From: Paeniglutamicibacter antarcticus_C
Lineage (GTDB): Bacteria; Actinomycetota; Actinomycetes; Actinomycetales; Micrococcaceae
Reading direction: 5' to 3'
NCBI RefSeq assembly: GCF_039544305.1
Contig: NZ_BAABLK010000013.1
Span: 10,068 to 74,067 of the forward strand
Length of the DNA: 64,000 nucleotides
In this document: one piece after another, positions 9,233-18,004 of the stretch
How positions within the stretch are numbered: position 1 is the stretch's first letter
Layout of the letters: every line of letters begins with the position of its first letter
Notes under the pieces: model-generated
Told to the model about the DNA's origin: nothing
The model's database searches: none
What the model saw: only the letters and a program-made list of their open reading frames with translations
Program-made: the position numbers and the translations under genes

Positions 9233-9353
9233 GGTGCTTGGTGCCGTCCTTGGAGTTGTTCGTAAAGGGGGTTCTTGATCGCCCCCAACTGTAGGGGCCG
9301 GCTCCCACACGTTGGATTCACGGCACGCAACCAGCCCCGGTAGGCTTGGTCAC

Positions 9354-9833
9354 ATGCCTTTGATCCGTCCTGCCCTTCCCGGCGACGCCGCCGACATCCT
9401 TGACCTCATCCGTGAACTGGCGATCTACGAACGTGAGCCCGACGCCGTGAAGAACACAGAATCCTCGCTCGTTTCCCACTTGTTCGGGCCCGATCCGCAG
9501 GTGTACGCGCTCGTGGTTGAGCACGAGGGCACCGTGCTGGGCTTCGCGCTGTGGTTCCTGACGTATTCAACATGGGAGGGAACCCACGGGATCCACCTGG
9601 AGGACCTGTACGTGCGCGAGACCTCCCGCGGAGCCGGACACGGCAAGGCGTTGCTCACCGAGCTGGCCCGACTGGCCGTTGAACGCGGATACCGACGCGT
9701 GGAATGGAGCGTGCTGGACTGGAACGCACCGGCCATCGGATTCTACGATTCGATCGGTGCCGGCTCCATGGAGGGCTGGACGGTTCGCCGGCTTGAAGGC
9801 GCCGCACTGGCGGAACTGGGGGCCACCGCATGA
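9354..9833 (+). CDS. GNAT-family N-acetyltransferase (diamine acetyltransferase-like)
   Basis: A 159-residue GNAT protein. Beta-strand motif GIHLEDLYVRETSRGAGHG carries the acetyl-CoA pyrophosphate loop (RGAGHG), followed by WSVLDWNAPAIGFYDSIGA, where the Tyr is the usual general acid. The whole outline, including EDLYV and the WNxPAI segment, resembles spermidine/diamine acetyltransferases, but the substrate is not proven. The start is ATG 9354 because TAGGCT (9341-9346) ends 7 nt before it; an earlier ATG 14 codons upstream lacks support. It overlaps the following peptidase gene by 4 bp (ATGA), so the two are translationally coupled. Confidence 0.9.
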   Translation: MPLIRPALPGDAADILDLIRELAIYEREPDAVKNTESSLVSHLFGPDPQVYALVVEHEGTVLGFALWFLTYSTWEGTHGIHLEDLYVRETSRGAGHGKALLTELARLAVERGYRRVEWSVLDWNAPAIGFYDSIGAGSMEGWTVRRLEGAALAELGATA

Positions 9834-11113
9834 GCACCACACACGTATTTCGCGAGATGAACACCACCGAGCACTACTTCGCCCTTCCGCTGGACCATGA
9901 CCGACCGGAAGGTGAGCAGCTCACCGTCTTCGCCCGGGAGGTCTCTTCGACCGCTCATGCCGATCCCACGGACTTGCCATGGCTGCTTTTCCTGCAGGGC
10001 GGACCCGGCGGCAAGGCACCGCGCCCGGCATCCTTGACCGGCTGGCTGGCCGAGGCCACCAAGACCTTCAGGGTGCTGCTCCTTGACCAGCGCGGCACCG
10101 GGCTGAGCAGTCCGGCGAACAGGCAGTCGCTTCCGCTGCGCGGTGACGCCGCAGCGCAGGCCTCCTACCTCACGCACTTCCGCGCCGACTCGATCGTGCG
10201 CGACGCCGAGGCAATCCGCAGTGCACTGGGCATCGGTTCCTGGAGCACCTTGGGACAAAGCTACGGCGGATTCTGCACGCTGACATATCTGTCCATGGCC
10301 CCGCACGCACTTGACCGTTGCCTGGTCACCGGCGGGCTTGCCTCGATCACCGCCGATGCGCAGACCGTGTACCGGGCCACCTACGCGCGGATGGCAGAAC
10401 GCAACCAGGAGTACTTTTCCTGGTACCCGCAGGACCGGGAGACCCTGGGTGGAATCGTCGCGCACTTGGGACGGACCGAGGAGCACCTGCCCAACGGCCG
10501 GCGGTTGACCGTCCCGCTGGTGCAGGTTCTCGGCCAGTTCCTGGGCGGCAACTCCCGGGTCCACTCACTGCACCATGTGTTCGAGGGCGCGTTCATCGCA
10601 ACCCGGGGCGGCAAGCGGCTTTCGGACACCTTCCTGGCGGTGGTGCAGGACCAGGTGGACCGAACCACCAACCCGCTGTACGCGCTGATGCACGAATCCA
10701 TCTACGCCCAAGGCCCGGCCACCGACTGGGCAGCGGAACGGGTACTGGACGAATTCCCCGCGTTCTCCCCCGAGGCCGAGGTCCCGCTGCTCACCGGCGA
10801 AATGGTGTTCCGCTGGTATTTCGATGCCGACCCGGCACTGCGCCCGCTGGAGGAAACAGCACGGATCCTCGCAGAACACCGGGGCTGGGGCCCGCTCTAT
10901 GACCCGGAGGTGCTCGCCCGGAACACGGTGCCGGTGGCTGCCGCCGTCTACACCCACGACGTGTATGTGGACAGGGACCTCTCCTTGGCCACCGCCGAGG
11001 CGGTCAATGGGCTCATGGTCTGGGAAACCGACGATTTCCACCACGACGGGATCGCGGACGAGGGCTCGATGATCTTCGCGAAGCTGCTGGAAATGACAAA
11101 ACCCGCACAGTAG
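9830..11113 (+). CDS. pip: Proline iminopeptidase-type alpha/beta-hydrolase (S33)
   Basis: A 427-residue alpha/beta-hydrolase of peptidase family S33, which removes N-terminal proline from peptides in the cytoplasm. Motifs seen: oxyanion loop LFLQGGPGGKAPRP (HGGPG-like), LLLDQRGTGLSSP, and nucleophile elbow LGQSYGGFCTL with the catalytic Ser. The late catalytic His lies in TDDFHHDGIADEG near the C-terminus. There is no signal peptide. The length matches the longer prolyl aminopeptidase group common in actinobacteria. Coupled by ATGA overlap to the upstream GNAT gene. Confidence 0.9.
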   Translation: MSTTHVFREMNTTEHYFALPLDHDRPEGEQLTVFAREVSSTAHADPTDLPWLLFLQGGPGGKAPRPASLTGWLAEATKTFRVLLLDQRGTGLSSPANRQSLPLRGDAAAQASYLTHFRADSIVRDAEAIRSALGIGSWSTLGQSYGGFCTLTYLSMAPHALDRCLVTGGLASITADAQTVYRATYARMAERNQEYFSWYPQDRETLGGIVAHLGRTEEHLPNGRRLTVPLVQVLGQFLGGNSRVHSLHHVFEGAFIATRGGKRLSDTFLAVVQDQVDRTTNPLYALMHESIYAQGPATDWAAERVLDEFPAFSPEAEVPLLTGEMVFRWYFDADPALRPLEETARILAEHRGWGPLYDPEVLARNTVPVAAAVYTHDVYVDRDLSLATAEAVNGLMVWETDDFHHDGIADEGSMIFAKLLEMTKPAQ

Positions 11114-11125
11114 CACTCCGTGGCT

Positions 11126-11446
11126 TCAGCCGGCGGCACCGAGTTCCACCAGCAGCACCCCGGCGGCGATCAGAACGATCCCGGCGGCCATGACCGGGGT
11201 AAGCGGCTCCTTGAAGATCCACTTGCTCAGGGTCGCGGTGATCGCGACGCCGGCGGCCGCCCAGATACCGTAGGCAACCCCGATGCCCATGCCCGCCCGT
11301 AGCGCGAAGGACATCATGCTGAACGCCAGGAGGTAGCCCAGTGCCACGGGAAAACACCATACCTTGGGCCCGGTCACCGCGGCGCGCAGCGACATCGTGG
11401 CTGCGACCTCGGCAACGATCGCGACACCGAGGAACGCCCACATCAT
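11126..11446 (-). CDS. Small multidrug resistance (SMR) protein, second subunit
   Basis: A 106-residue protein with four transmembrane helices. The key Glu of TM1 is in IVAEVAATMSLRAA and the TM3 stretch GVAYGIWAAAGVAIT gives the SMR signature. The SMR family exports cationic drugs or guanidinium by proton antiport. The upstream gene encodes a paralogue and the two overlap by 4 bp, the layout of heterodimeric pairs such as EbrAB and YkkCD. Substrate unknown. Confidence 0.92.
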   Translation of the reverse strand: MMWAFLGVAIVAEVAATMSLRAAVTGPKVWCFPVALGYLLAFSMMSFALRAGMGIGVAYGIWAAAGVAITATLSKWIFKEPLTPVMAAGIVLIAAGVLLVELGAAG

Positions 11447-11805
11447 GACATGCGCTCCGGGTTACCGCGCCCCTGGTTCCGTTGTGCCTGCTGCGAACCG
11501 AATTCCACCAGGATGACCCCGGCGATGATGACGCCAAGGCCCAGCAGCATCACCGAGGTGAGCGATTCGTCGAAGAGCAGCATCGCAAACAGCGCAGTCA
11601 GCGCGACCCCGAGTGCGCCCCAGATGCCGTAGGCCACCCCGAGGCCCAGGCCCGCACGCATGGCCAGGAACAAAGCGGTGAACGCCCCGGCATAGCCGAG
11701 CACAACGCTGAGGTAGAACCACGGTTGGTCAAGGGCCGCCTTGAGCGAGAGCGTCGCGATCACCTCGAGCGTGATCGCGGTGCCCAGCAGGAACCACTTG
11801 TTCAT
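11443..11805 (-). CDS. Small multidrug resistance (SMR) protein, first subunit
   Basis: A 120-residue four-helix membrane protein. The SMR Glu is in AITLEVIATLSLKAA (TM1), and TM3 reads GVAYGIWGALGVALT. A charged tail of about 15 residues (QQAQRNQGRGNPERM) is longer than in EmrE and is absent from the partner, as in known asymmetric SMR pairs where the longer tail helps fix topology. It overlaps the MFS gene upstream and the partner downstream by 4 bp each, so the three genes form one tightly coupled efflux operon. Confidence 0.92.
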   Translation of the reverse strand: MNKWFLLGTAITLEVIATLSLKAALDQPWFYLSVVLGYAGAFTALFLAMRAGLGLGVAYGIWGALGVALTALFAMLLFDESLTSVMLLGLGVIIAGVILVEFGSQQAQRNQGRGNPERMS

Positions 11806-13115
11806 TTCTTGAGTTCACGCACGCAGAAGAGGGCAACAACTAGGATGAAGACCAGGCAGAGGTAGCCAAGCCCGGCGAAGCCCAACCAGGCCAGCAGCAG
11901 CCCGGAGCCCGCGGCCCCGATGGCGCCGGCAGCACCCATGAACGTGTCCGAGACGCCCTGGACCAGCACGCGGCGCCGGCGTTCCACCCGTTCGGCCAGG
12001 AACGCCGAGCCGGAGATCGTGGCCATCGACCAGCCCACGCCCAGCAACACCAGGCCGACGGTCACCGCGGCCCGTGAGTCGGCACCGATCCCGGAGACCA
12101 GCACCGCGGCAACCAGCACGCACTGGCCGGCAAGCATCATCCGCGGCTGGCCGATCTTGTCGGCAAACGCCCCGATGAACGGCGAGAGTGCGTACATGCC
12201 GGCGATGTGCAGCGAGATCACGAACCCGACGACGACCAGGATGTCGGCGGTGCCGCCGTGCATCGCATGCCCCGGGGTAGCAGCCATGTCCTTGAGGTGC
12301 ACCGGGGTCATCGACATGACACCGACCATCACCAAATGGGCGACGACGATGGTGGAAATACCCAGCGTTGCCCCGGGCGAGGCACGCACGGCGACCAGCC
12401 CGTTGACCAGGGACCCGCGACGGCGCCCGACTTCCGGTGCATTCGGGGCTACGCCGTCGGCCCTGTCCCAGTCCCTGGCCAGGTCGATGGGGTCCGGTCT
12501 AAGACCGATGTTCAGCACGATGATCGCCAGCAGCATCCCTGCCACGGAGAAGAGGAACGGCCCGCTCATCGGCGGCAGCCCGAAGCGCTCACCCAACGCC
12601 GCGCCGGGGCCAATGAGGTTGGGGCCGGCTACCGCCCCGATGGTGATGGCCCAGACCACGAGACCGAGGTCGCGGCCGCGCGTTGCGTCATCGGCAAGGT
12701 CGGTGGCGGCGAAGCGGGCCTGCAGGTTCGCGGCGTTGCCCACGCCCAGCAGAGCCGCGCCCACCAGGAGCACCGCAAAGGAGTTGGCCACCGGAGCAAG
12801 CATCATGCCCACGGCACCGAGTGCGGCCAAGAAATACCCGGAGGACAGTGCCACCCGGCGTCCACGTTTTACGGCCAGGGCCGCGAGCGGCAAGGCACTG
12901 AGCGCGCCGGCCACCGAGATCGCGGCGGTCGCCGCCCCGGCAAAGACGTTGGACCCGGTCAGTTCAACGGCCATCAGCGAGCCGATGGCCAGCCCTGCAC
13001 CGTTTCCCACGCCACTGAAGAGCTGGGCCACCGAGAGCGCGGAAACCGTCCTGCTTTGGGCCCGGATCCTCTCGGGTGGGCGTTGCATGGCCGGAAGATG
13101 CTCAGAGGTAGTCAC
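11802..13115 (-). CDS. MFS transporter, drug-efflux type
   Basis: A 437-residue major facilitator with about 12 predicted helices, the loop 2-3 motif LAVKRGRRVALSSGYF and a central hydrophilic loop of about 40 residues between the two bundles (DRADGVAPNAPEVGRRRG). The start is GTG 13115 (VTTSEHLPAMQRPP): TAAGCT (13123-13128) ends 7 nt upstream, so a leaderless message is likely; the ATG at 13088 has no Shine-Dalgarno sequence. First gene of the MFS-SMR-SMR operon, suggesting two export routes for the same or related compounds. Substrate unknown. Confidence 0.88.
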   Translation of the reverse strand: MTTSEHLPAMQRPPERIRAQSRTVSALSVAQLFSGVGNGAGLAIGSLMAVELTGSNVFAGAATAAISVAGALSALPLAALAVKRGRRVALSSGYFLAALGAVGMMLAPVANSFAVLLVGAALLGVGNAANLQARFAATDLADDATRGRDLGLVVWAITIGAVAGPNLIGPGAALGERFGLPPMSGPFLFSVAGMLLAIIVLNIGLRPDPIDLARDWDRADGVAPNAPEVGRRRGSLVNGLVAVRASPGATLGISTIVVAHLVMVGVMSMTPVHLKDMAATPGHAMHGGTADILVVVGFVISLHIAGMYALSPFIGAFADKIGQPRMMLAGQCVLVAAVLVSGIGADSRAAVTVGLVLLGVGWSMATISGSAFLAERVERRRRVLVQGVSDTFMGAAGAIGAAGSGLLLAWLGFAGLGYLCLVFILVVALFCVRELKK

Positions 13116-13153
13116 ACTCTCCAGCTTAGCAATCCAGCAGCCAGTTAACGGTC

Positions 13154-13193
13154 GCGGGACCCGGCCGGCATTACTGCACCGAACGGGTCCCGC
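13154..13193 (-). terminator. Hairpin downstream of terC
   Basis: A perfect 10-bp inverted repeat (GCGGGACCCG / CGGGTCCCGC) with a 20-nt loop lies 10 nt past the terC stop codon. No T-run follows on the minus strand, so it may act as an inefficient terminator or a 3'-stabilising structure. Confidence 0.45.
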
Positions 13194-13203
13194 ACCAAGG
13201 GTG

Positions 13204-14232
13204 TTACTCGGTGTCCGTCTCGGCTTGCTGCTGGGCCTTGGTGGCGGCGGCGGCACGGCGACCAGCCGGGGAGAGCAGCGAGGCGACGGTGGCGATGACG
13301 ACTGTGCCCACGATGACCAGCAGCGAAACGGTGATCGAGAAGTCCGGGACCCAGGTGATCGGTTCCCCGCCGTTGATGAACCCCAGCTCGTTGACATGCA
13401 TAGCGTGGAAGACCAACTTGATGCCGATGAAGGCCAGGATGATCGACAGTGCGTGCTTGAGGTAGACCAGGCGGTCCATCAGCCCGCCGAGCAGGAAGTA
13501 GAGCTGGCGCAGGCCCATCAGCGCGAACAGGTTCGCGGTGAAGACGATGAACGGGGACTGGGTCAGCCCGAAGATCGCGGGGATCGAATCGACGGCGAAG
13601 AGCAGGTCGGTCATGCCGATGGTGATGAAGACCATGACCATCGGGGTGAACAGGCGCTTGCCGTCAATGGTGGTGCGCAGCTTGTTGCCGTCGAAGTCCT
13701 TGGAGATCGGCAGGTTCTTGGTCAACTTGTAGACGATGCCGCTGTTGGCGCCGTCGGAGGCTTCCTCGCCCTTTTCGGTTGCCTGCTTCCAGGCGGTGTA
13801 GAGCAGGAAGGCACCGAAGATGTAGAAGACCCACGAGTAGTTCTCGATGACCGCGGCGCCGGCGATGATGAAGATCCCGCGCAGGATCAACGCGATGATG
13901 ATGCCGAACATCAGCACTTCCTGTTGGTACTTACGTGGTACCGAGAAGCGGGCCATGATGATGATGAACACGAACAGGTTGTCAATGCTCAGCGAATATT
14001 CGGTGACCCAGCCGGCGATGAATTGCTGGCCTAGGTCCGGTCCTGCCTGCCACCAGATGACGGCACCGAAGATCAGCGCGAGGGTGACGTAGAAGGCGAC
14101 CCAGATCCCCGATTCCTTCATCGAGGGCAGGTGTGGCTTCTTCACCACGTAGAGCAGGTCAAGCAGGAGGATGATGCACAATGCCGACAGAGAGATGATC
14201 TCGAATTGCAGCGACAAGCCGTGGTTTCCCAA
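13204..14232 (-). CDS. TerC-family integral membrane protein (metal homeostasis)
   Basis: A 342-residue polytopic membrane protein of the TerC/Alx family (Mn2+ export or metal supply to secreted proteins). Family motifs are clear: TEYSLSIDNLFVFIIIMARF with the intramembrane Asp-Asn, then TDLLFAVDSIPAIFGLTQ and LFALMGLRQLYFLLGG. There is a hydrophilic loop of about 50 residues in the middle and a charged C-terminal tail. The start is taken at TTG 14232, 7 nt after an AAAGG ribosome-binding site; a TTG five codons earlier is the alternative. Preceded by a yybP-ykoY-type riboswitch, so expression should rise with manganese. Confidence 0.93.
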   Translation of the reverse strand: MGNHGLSLQFEIISLSALCIILLLDLLYVVKKPHLPSMKESGIWVAFYVTLALIFGAVIWWQAGPDLGQQFIAGWVTEYSLSIDNLFVFIIIMARFSVPRKYQQEVLMFGIIIALILRGIFIIAGAAVIENYSWVFYIFGAFLLYTAWKQATEKGEEASDGANSGIVYKLTKNLPISKDFDGNKLRTTIDGKRLFTPMVMVFITIGMTDLLFAVDSIPAIFGLTQSPFIVFTANLFALMGLRQLYFLLGGLMDRLVYLKHALSIILAFIGIKLVFHAMHVNELGFINGGEPITWVPDFSITVSLLVIVGTVVIATVASLLSPAGRRAAAATKAQQQAETDTE

Positions 14233-14266
14233 AGTGGGGCCTTTCAAACGGGGTACGTGGAATTAC

Positions 14267-14373
14267 CGCAAGTCTCTCCGCCGTCCACTCAGATTGGAAC
14301 GACCGCTGCGCCCGGCGAGGCATCGATGCCTCACGTGTTGACGATCACAGCACTACTGGGATACTCCCCTACG
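14267..14373 (-). ncRNA. yybP-ykoY (manganese) riboswitch upstream of terC
   Basis: Reading the minus strand, the leader holds the two conserved internal-loop blocks of this class: AGGGGAGTA near the 5' end, and TCGTCAACACGTGAGG, which parallels the Lactococcus aptamer segment GUCGUCAAUUCGUGAGG. A closing stem forms between CGTAGG (5') and CTTGCG (3'), and an inner hairpin between GAGGCATC and GATGCCTC. TerC genes are classic targets of this Mn2+-sensing RNA. Identification is by motif recall, not by a covariance search. Confidence 0.85.
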
Positions 14374-14381
14374 CTGAGACC

Positions 14382-14387
14382 AGTCTA
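14382..14387 (-). promoter_or_regulatory. -10 element of the terC riboswitch transcript
   Basis: TAGACT on the minus strand ends 8 nt before the first base of the aptamer closing stem, placing the transcription start at the riboswitch 5' end. The same TAGACTGGT string occurs before yigZ and hisI. Confidence 0.65.
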
Positions 14388-14408
14388 GCGCACCGGCTCG
14401 GGGCCGGC

Positions 14409-16511
14409 CTAAGCGTGGCCCGCGTTTTTCATCTGCCGCAGTTCCTTTTTGAGCTCCGAGACCTCGTCGCGCAACCGGGCGGCGACCTCGAAGTGCAGCT
14501 CCGCGGCGGCGGCGTGCATCTGCTCGGTCATCTGGCCGATCATCTCCACCAGGTTCTCCGCCGGGGCCGCCGCCAGCCCGTCGGCGCGCACCGTCTCGTG
14601 GGCCTTCTTGGTTCCGGCACTCGAACGCTTGGCGCTCTTGGACAGCCGCTGGTTGCTCAGCAGCTCCTGGGTGTCGGCGTCCTCGCGGGCCAGCGAGTCG
14701 GTGATGTCCGCGATCTTCTTGCGCAGCGGTTGCGGGTCAACCCCGTGGTCCTTGTTGTACTTCTGCTGCACCTCGCGGCGCCGGTTGGTCTCATCGATCG
14801 CATGCGCCATCGCATCGGTGATCTTGTCCGCATACATGTGGACCTGGCCATCGACGTTACGGGCGGCACGACCGATGGTCTGGATCAACGAGGTCGCCGA
14901 GCGCAGGAAGCCCTGTTTGTCCGCATCCAGGATCGCCACGAGCGAGACCTCGGGCAGGTCAAGTCCCTCACGCAGCAGGTTGATGCCCACCAGCACGTCG
15001 AACAGGCCCATGCGCAGCTCCCGCAGCAGCTCCACGCGGCGCAGGGTGTCCACGTCCGAGTGCAGGTACTGGACCCGGACCCCGTGCTCGGTGAAGTAGT
15101 CGGTGAGGTCCTCGGCCATGCGCTTGGTCAGCGTGGTGACCAGGATGCGCTCGTTGCGCTCGACTCGGGCGCGGATCTCGTCGAGCAGGTCATCGATCTG
15201 GCCCTTGGTGGGCTTGACGATGATCTCTGGGTCGATCAGCCCGGTGGGCCGGATGATCTGCTGAACCACACCGTCGGCCTTGCCCAGCTCGTACTTGCCC
15301 GGGGTCGCCGAGAGGTAGACGGTCTGTCCGATGCGTTCAAGGAACTCATCCCACTTCAGCGGGCGGTTGTCCATTGCCGATGGAAGCCGGAAGCCGTGCT
15401 CGACCAGGGTGCGCTTGCGCGACATGTCACCCTCGTACATCGCGCCGATCTGCGGGACGGTGACGTGGGATTCGTCGATGACCATCAGGAAGTCGTCGGG
15501 GAAGTAGTCGATCAGGCAGTGCGGGGCGGTGCCCGAGGCGCGGTCATCAATGTGCCGCGAGTAGTTCTCGATGCCGTTGCAGAACCCCATCTGCTCCATC
15601 ATTTCCAGATCGTAGGTGGTGCGCATGCGCAGGCGCTGGGCCTCCACCAACTTGTTCTGGCCCTCCAGGGTCTCCAGCCGGTTGCGCAGCTCGTCCTCGA
15701 TGTCGGTGATCGCGCGGTTCATCCGCTCGGCACCGGCGACGTAGTGGCTGGCCGGGAAGACATACATCTCGTTTTCCTCGCGGATCACGTCCCCGGTGAC
15801 CGGGTGCAGGGTATGCAGGGACTCGATCTCGTCGCCGAAGAACTCGATGCGCAGCGCCTGCTCCTCATACATCGGGATGATCTCCACGGTGTCCCCGCGC
15901 ACCCGGAAGGTGCCGCGGTGGAAGTCCATGTCGTTGCGTGCGTATTGCATCGAGACGAACTTGCGCAAAAGGTCGTCGCGGTTCATCTCCATGCCCTTTT
16001 CCAGGGTGACCATCCCGGCGACGTACTCCTCGGGGGTGCCCAAGCCGTAGATGCACGAGACGGTGGCCACCACGATCACGTCGCGACGGGTCAGCAGCGC
16101 GTTGGTTGCCGAGTGGCGCAGCCGTTCGACCTCCTCGTTGACCGAGGAGTCCTTCTCGATGAAGGTGTCGGTCTGCGGGACGTAGGCTTCGGGCTGGTAG
16201 TAGTCGTAGTAGGAGACGAAGTACTCCACCGCGTTGTTGGGCAGCAGCTCGCGGAACTCGTTGGCCAGCTGCGCGGCGAGGGTCTTGTTTTGCACCAGCA
16301 CCAAGGTGGGGCGCTGCACCTGCTCGATGAGCCAGGCGGTGGTGGCGGACTTGCCCGTGCCGGTGGCGCCAAGCAGCACCACGTCCTTCTCACCGGCGTT
16401 GACGCGCTCGGTGAGCTCCTTAATGGCGGCTGGCTGGTCACCGGCTGGCTTGAAGTCGCTGATGACCTCGAAGGGCGCCACGACGCGTTTGATTTGCTGC
16501 GCAAGACTCAT
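14409..16511 (-). CDS. uvrB: UvrABC system protein B
   Basis: A 700-residue excision-repair helicase-like protein; it verifies damage delivered by UvrA and recruits UvrC. Walker A GATGTGKSATTAWL lies near residue 45, the beta-hairpin region around YYDYYQPEAYVPQTDT, motif VSCIYGLGTPEEY, and helicase motifs SATPGKYEL and QTIGRAARN follow. The C-terminal UVR domain (about residues 655-690) ends VSELKKELRQM. Its ATG overlaps the stop of the upstream unknown gene (ATGA), with TAGGAG as ribosome-binding site, so uvrB is the last gene of a coaE operon. I see no SOS box directly before it, unlike uvrA. Confidence 0.98.
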   Translation of the reverse strand: MSLAQQIKRVVAPFEVISDFKPAGDQPAAIKELTERVNAGEKDVVLLGATGTGKSATTAWLIEQVQRPTLVLVQNKTLAAQLANEFRELLPNNAVEYFVSYYDYYQPEAYVPQTDTFIEKDSSVNEEVERLRHSATNALLTRRDVIVVATVSCIYGLGTPEEYVAGMVTLEKGMEMNRDDLLRKFVSMQYARNDMDFHRGTFRVRGDTVEIIPMYEEQALRIEFFGDEIESLHTLHPVTGDVIREENEMYVFPASHYVAGAERMNRAITDIEDELRNRLETLEGQNKLVEAQRLRMRTTYDLEMMEQMGFCNGIENYSRHIDDRASGTAPHCLIDYFPDDFLMVIDESHVTVPQIGAMYEGDMSRKRTLVEHGFRLPSAMDNRPLKWDEFLERIGQTVYLSATPGKYELGKADGVVQQIIRPTGLIDPEIIVKPTKGQIDDLLDEIRARVERNERILVTTLTKRMAEDLTDYFTEHGVRVQYLHSDVDTLRRVELLRELRMGLFDVLVGINLLREGLDLPEVSLVAILDADKQGFLRSATSLIQTIGRAARNVDGQVHMYADKITDAMAHAIDETNRRREVQQKYNKDHGVDPQPLRKKIADITDSLAREDADTQELLSNQRLSKSAKRSSAGTKKAHETVRADGLAAAPAENLVEMIGQMTEQMHAAAAELHFEVAARLRDEVSELKKELRQMKNAGHA

Positions 16512-17020
16512 TCTCCTAGGTTACGCCTTGGCGCCCACGGGTGGGCGGCGCGCTCGCCTTGGGCTGAAATTCCCGCCGCACTTACTTGGCTGCGCAGCTC
16601 CGCGATGCGTGGCTGGCAGGTGCCGGCGAAGTGGTGGTAGGCAGCGGCACCGCCCAGGATGGCGTCAATGAGCTCGCCGGTATCCACGATGTGCCGCACT
16701 TTCCCGGCGGTGAACTTCGCGATGCCTCCCGTGGTTTGGAGCACGATCTCCGCGTCCAGTCCCGGGTAGCGACCCTGCCCCGTTCCTTCGGCCAGGAATG
16801 ACTCCACGACATCGAGCAGCGCAGCCCAGATCCCGGGCACCTCGTCGATCAGATCCACGGGCACCAACTGCAAGGAGTGGTAGCGAAGCTGGATGGACCC
16901 GCGGGATCCGCCGGCCGCCGCGGCGCGTTCGGGGTCGCGCTGGATGCTGACCAACTGCCCCGTCGCACTCCCGACGGAACCGGACGCGATGAAGGATTCG
17001 GCGATCAACGCAGTGTTCAC
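16508..17020 (-). CDS. Unknown protein of the coaE-uvrB operon
   Basis: A 170-residue cytoplasmic protein starting at GTG 17020 (VNTALIAESFIASG), which overlaps the upstream stop as GTGA. I do not recognise the family. The middle contains a long mixed alpha/beta stretch (QLRYHSLQLVPVDLIDEVPG, LDAEIVLQTTGGIAKFTAG) and an AAAYHHFAG segment; there are no membrane segments or catalytic signatures I can name. Because its stop overlaps the uvrB start, the pair is translationally coupled, which could mean a link to repair or merely operon co-inheritance. Confidence 0.75.
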   Translation of the reverse strand: MNTALIAESFIASGSVGSATGQLVSIQRDPERAAAAGGSRGSIQLRYHSLQLVPVDLIDEVPGIWAALLDVVESFLAEGTGQGRYPGLDAEIVLQTTGGIAKFTAGKVRHIVDTGELIDAILGGAAAYHHFAGTCQPRIAELRSQVSAAGISAQGERAAHPWAPRRNLGE

Positions 17021-17343
17021 TTGCGCACCTGCCGTTGCACGATGTTCCCCAGTGCCCCGCGCATCAACCGGATCATGAAGAGAACCGTTGCCGCGCCGGC
17101 GCTGAGCAGCCCGGTGAGTGCAAGCCACGCCGGAATGAGCACCCGGGAGTCGTAGCCCGAGTTCCGGGAGATGTATTGTTGGCGCCCGCCGACGAATACC
17201 CAGAGGATCACCGCAGCGACAAGTGCCACCCCGGCCACCGCCCAGAGGACGTGCACGATGCGCATCTCGGTGCGGGCCCGGGGCATTTCGGCTGCCATCA
17301 TCACCGCCAGCTCTTCGCTGGCTGCGTCCTTGTCAGCCGGCAT
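17017..17343 (-). CDS. Small membrane protein, two transmembrane segments
   Basis: A 108-residue protein starting MPADKDAASEELAVMM. A hydrophilic, acidic N-terminus of about 35 residues is followed by two strongly hydrophobic helices (VLWAVAGVALVAAVILWVFV, then LIPAWLALTGLLSAGAATVL) and a basic tail RGALGNIVQRQVRK. Family unknown. It overlaps the end of coaE by 11 bp and the next unknown gene by 4 bp, so it is the second gene of the coaE-uvrB operon. Confidence 0.8.
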   Translation of the reverse strand: MPADKDAASEELAVMMAAEMPRARTEMRIVHVLWAVAGVALVAAVILWVFVGGRQQYISRNSGYDSRVLIPAWLALTGLLSAGAATVLFMIRLMRGALGNIVQRQVRK

Positions 17344-17941
17344 GGCCGGTGGATGGATCAATGTGCTTCTCCCAGAACTCGTCGATATGTTGGCGCAGGG
17401 CAACAAGCGAGCCCGAATTGACGATCACGGCATCGGCCGCTGCGGCACGCTGCGTATCGGTGGCCTGCGCGGCGATGCGGGCGCGGGCATCGGCCTCGGC
17501 CATCCCGCGGTCATCAACCATGCGGCGCACGCGTTCCTCCAGCGGGGCCTCGATGACCACGACGAGGTCGAAGGCCGATTCCTGCCCGGTTTCCACCAAG
17601 AGCGGGATGTCCTGGACGATGACCGCGCCCTTGGGTGCCGCCTCGGAGCGCCGTGCGGCCTCGGCGCGCACCAGCGGATGCACTATCGCATTGAGCTTTT
17701 CCCGCTCGGCCGCATCGGCGAAGACCAGTGCGCCCAGGGACGTGCGGTCAAGGGACCCGTCGGCGCACAGGATCTCGGGGCCAAAGGCCGCAACGATCGC
17801 GGCGAGCCCCTCGGTGCCCGGTTCCACGACCTCGCGGGCGATGGCATCGGCATCGATGAGCACGGCGCCGAGTTCAACCAGGCGCTGGGACACTGCCGAT
17901 TTTCCCGCGGCGATCCCGCCGGTCAGAGCAACATTGAGCAT
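17333..17941 (-). CDS. coaE: Dephospho-CoA kinase
   Basis: A 202-residue P-loop kinase for the last step of coenzyme A synthesis, phosphorylating the 3'-hydroxyl of dephospho-CoA. Walker A LTGGIAAGKSAVSQRL is at residues 6-21, then DADAIAREVVEPG (acceptor site), IVHPLVRAEA and VQDIPLLVE, all standard CoaE landmarks. The start is ATG 17941 with GGGA 4 nt upstream; an ATG four codons earlier is possible. Heads the coaE-membrane protein-unknown-uvrB operon and diverges from yigZ. Confidence 0.95.
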   Translation of the reverse strand: MLNVALTGGIAAGKSAVSQRLVELGAVLIDADAIAREVVEPGTEGLAAIVAAFGPEILCADGSLDRTSLGALVFADAAEREKLNAIVHPLVRAEAARRSEAAPKGAVIVQDIPLLVETGQESAFDLVVVIEAPLEERVRRMVDDRGMAEADARARIAAQATDTQRAAAADAVIVNSGSLVALRQHIDEFWEKHIDPSTGHAG

Positions 17942-18004
17942 GTGTCCCAGCATACCGATGCGCAGCGGGCACGCGAAGACGCCAAACACTAGACTGGTGC
18001 GGTA

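Noticed and set aside
14415..16640. Open frame of 741 codons on the plus strand opposite uvrB
   Set aside because: It is the codon-bias mirror of uvrB; the translation is repetitive His/Leu/Val/Arg-rich with no recognisable domain.
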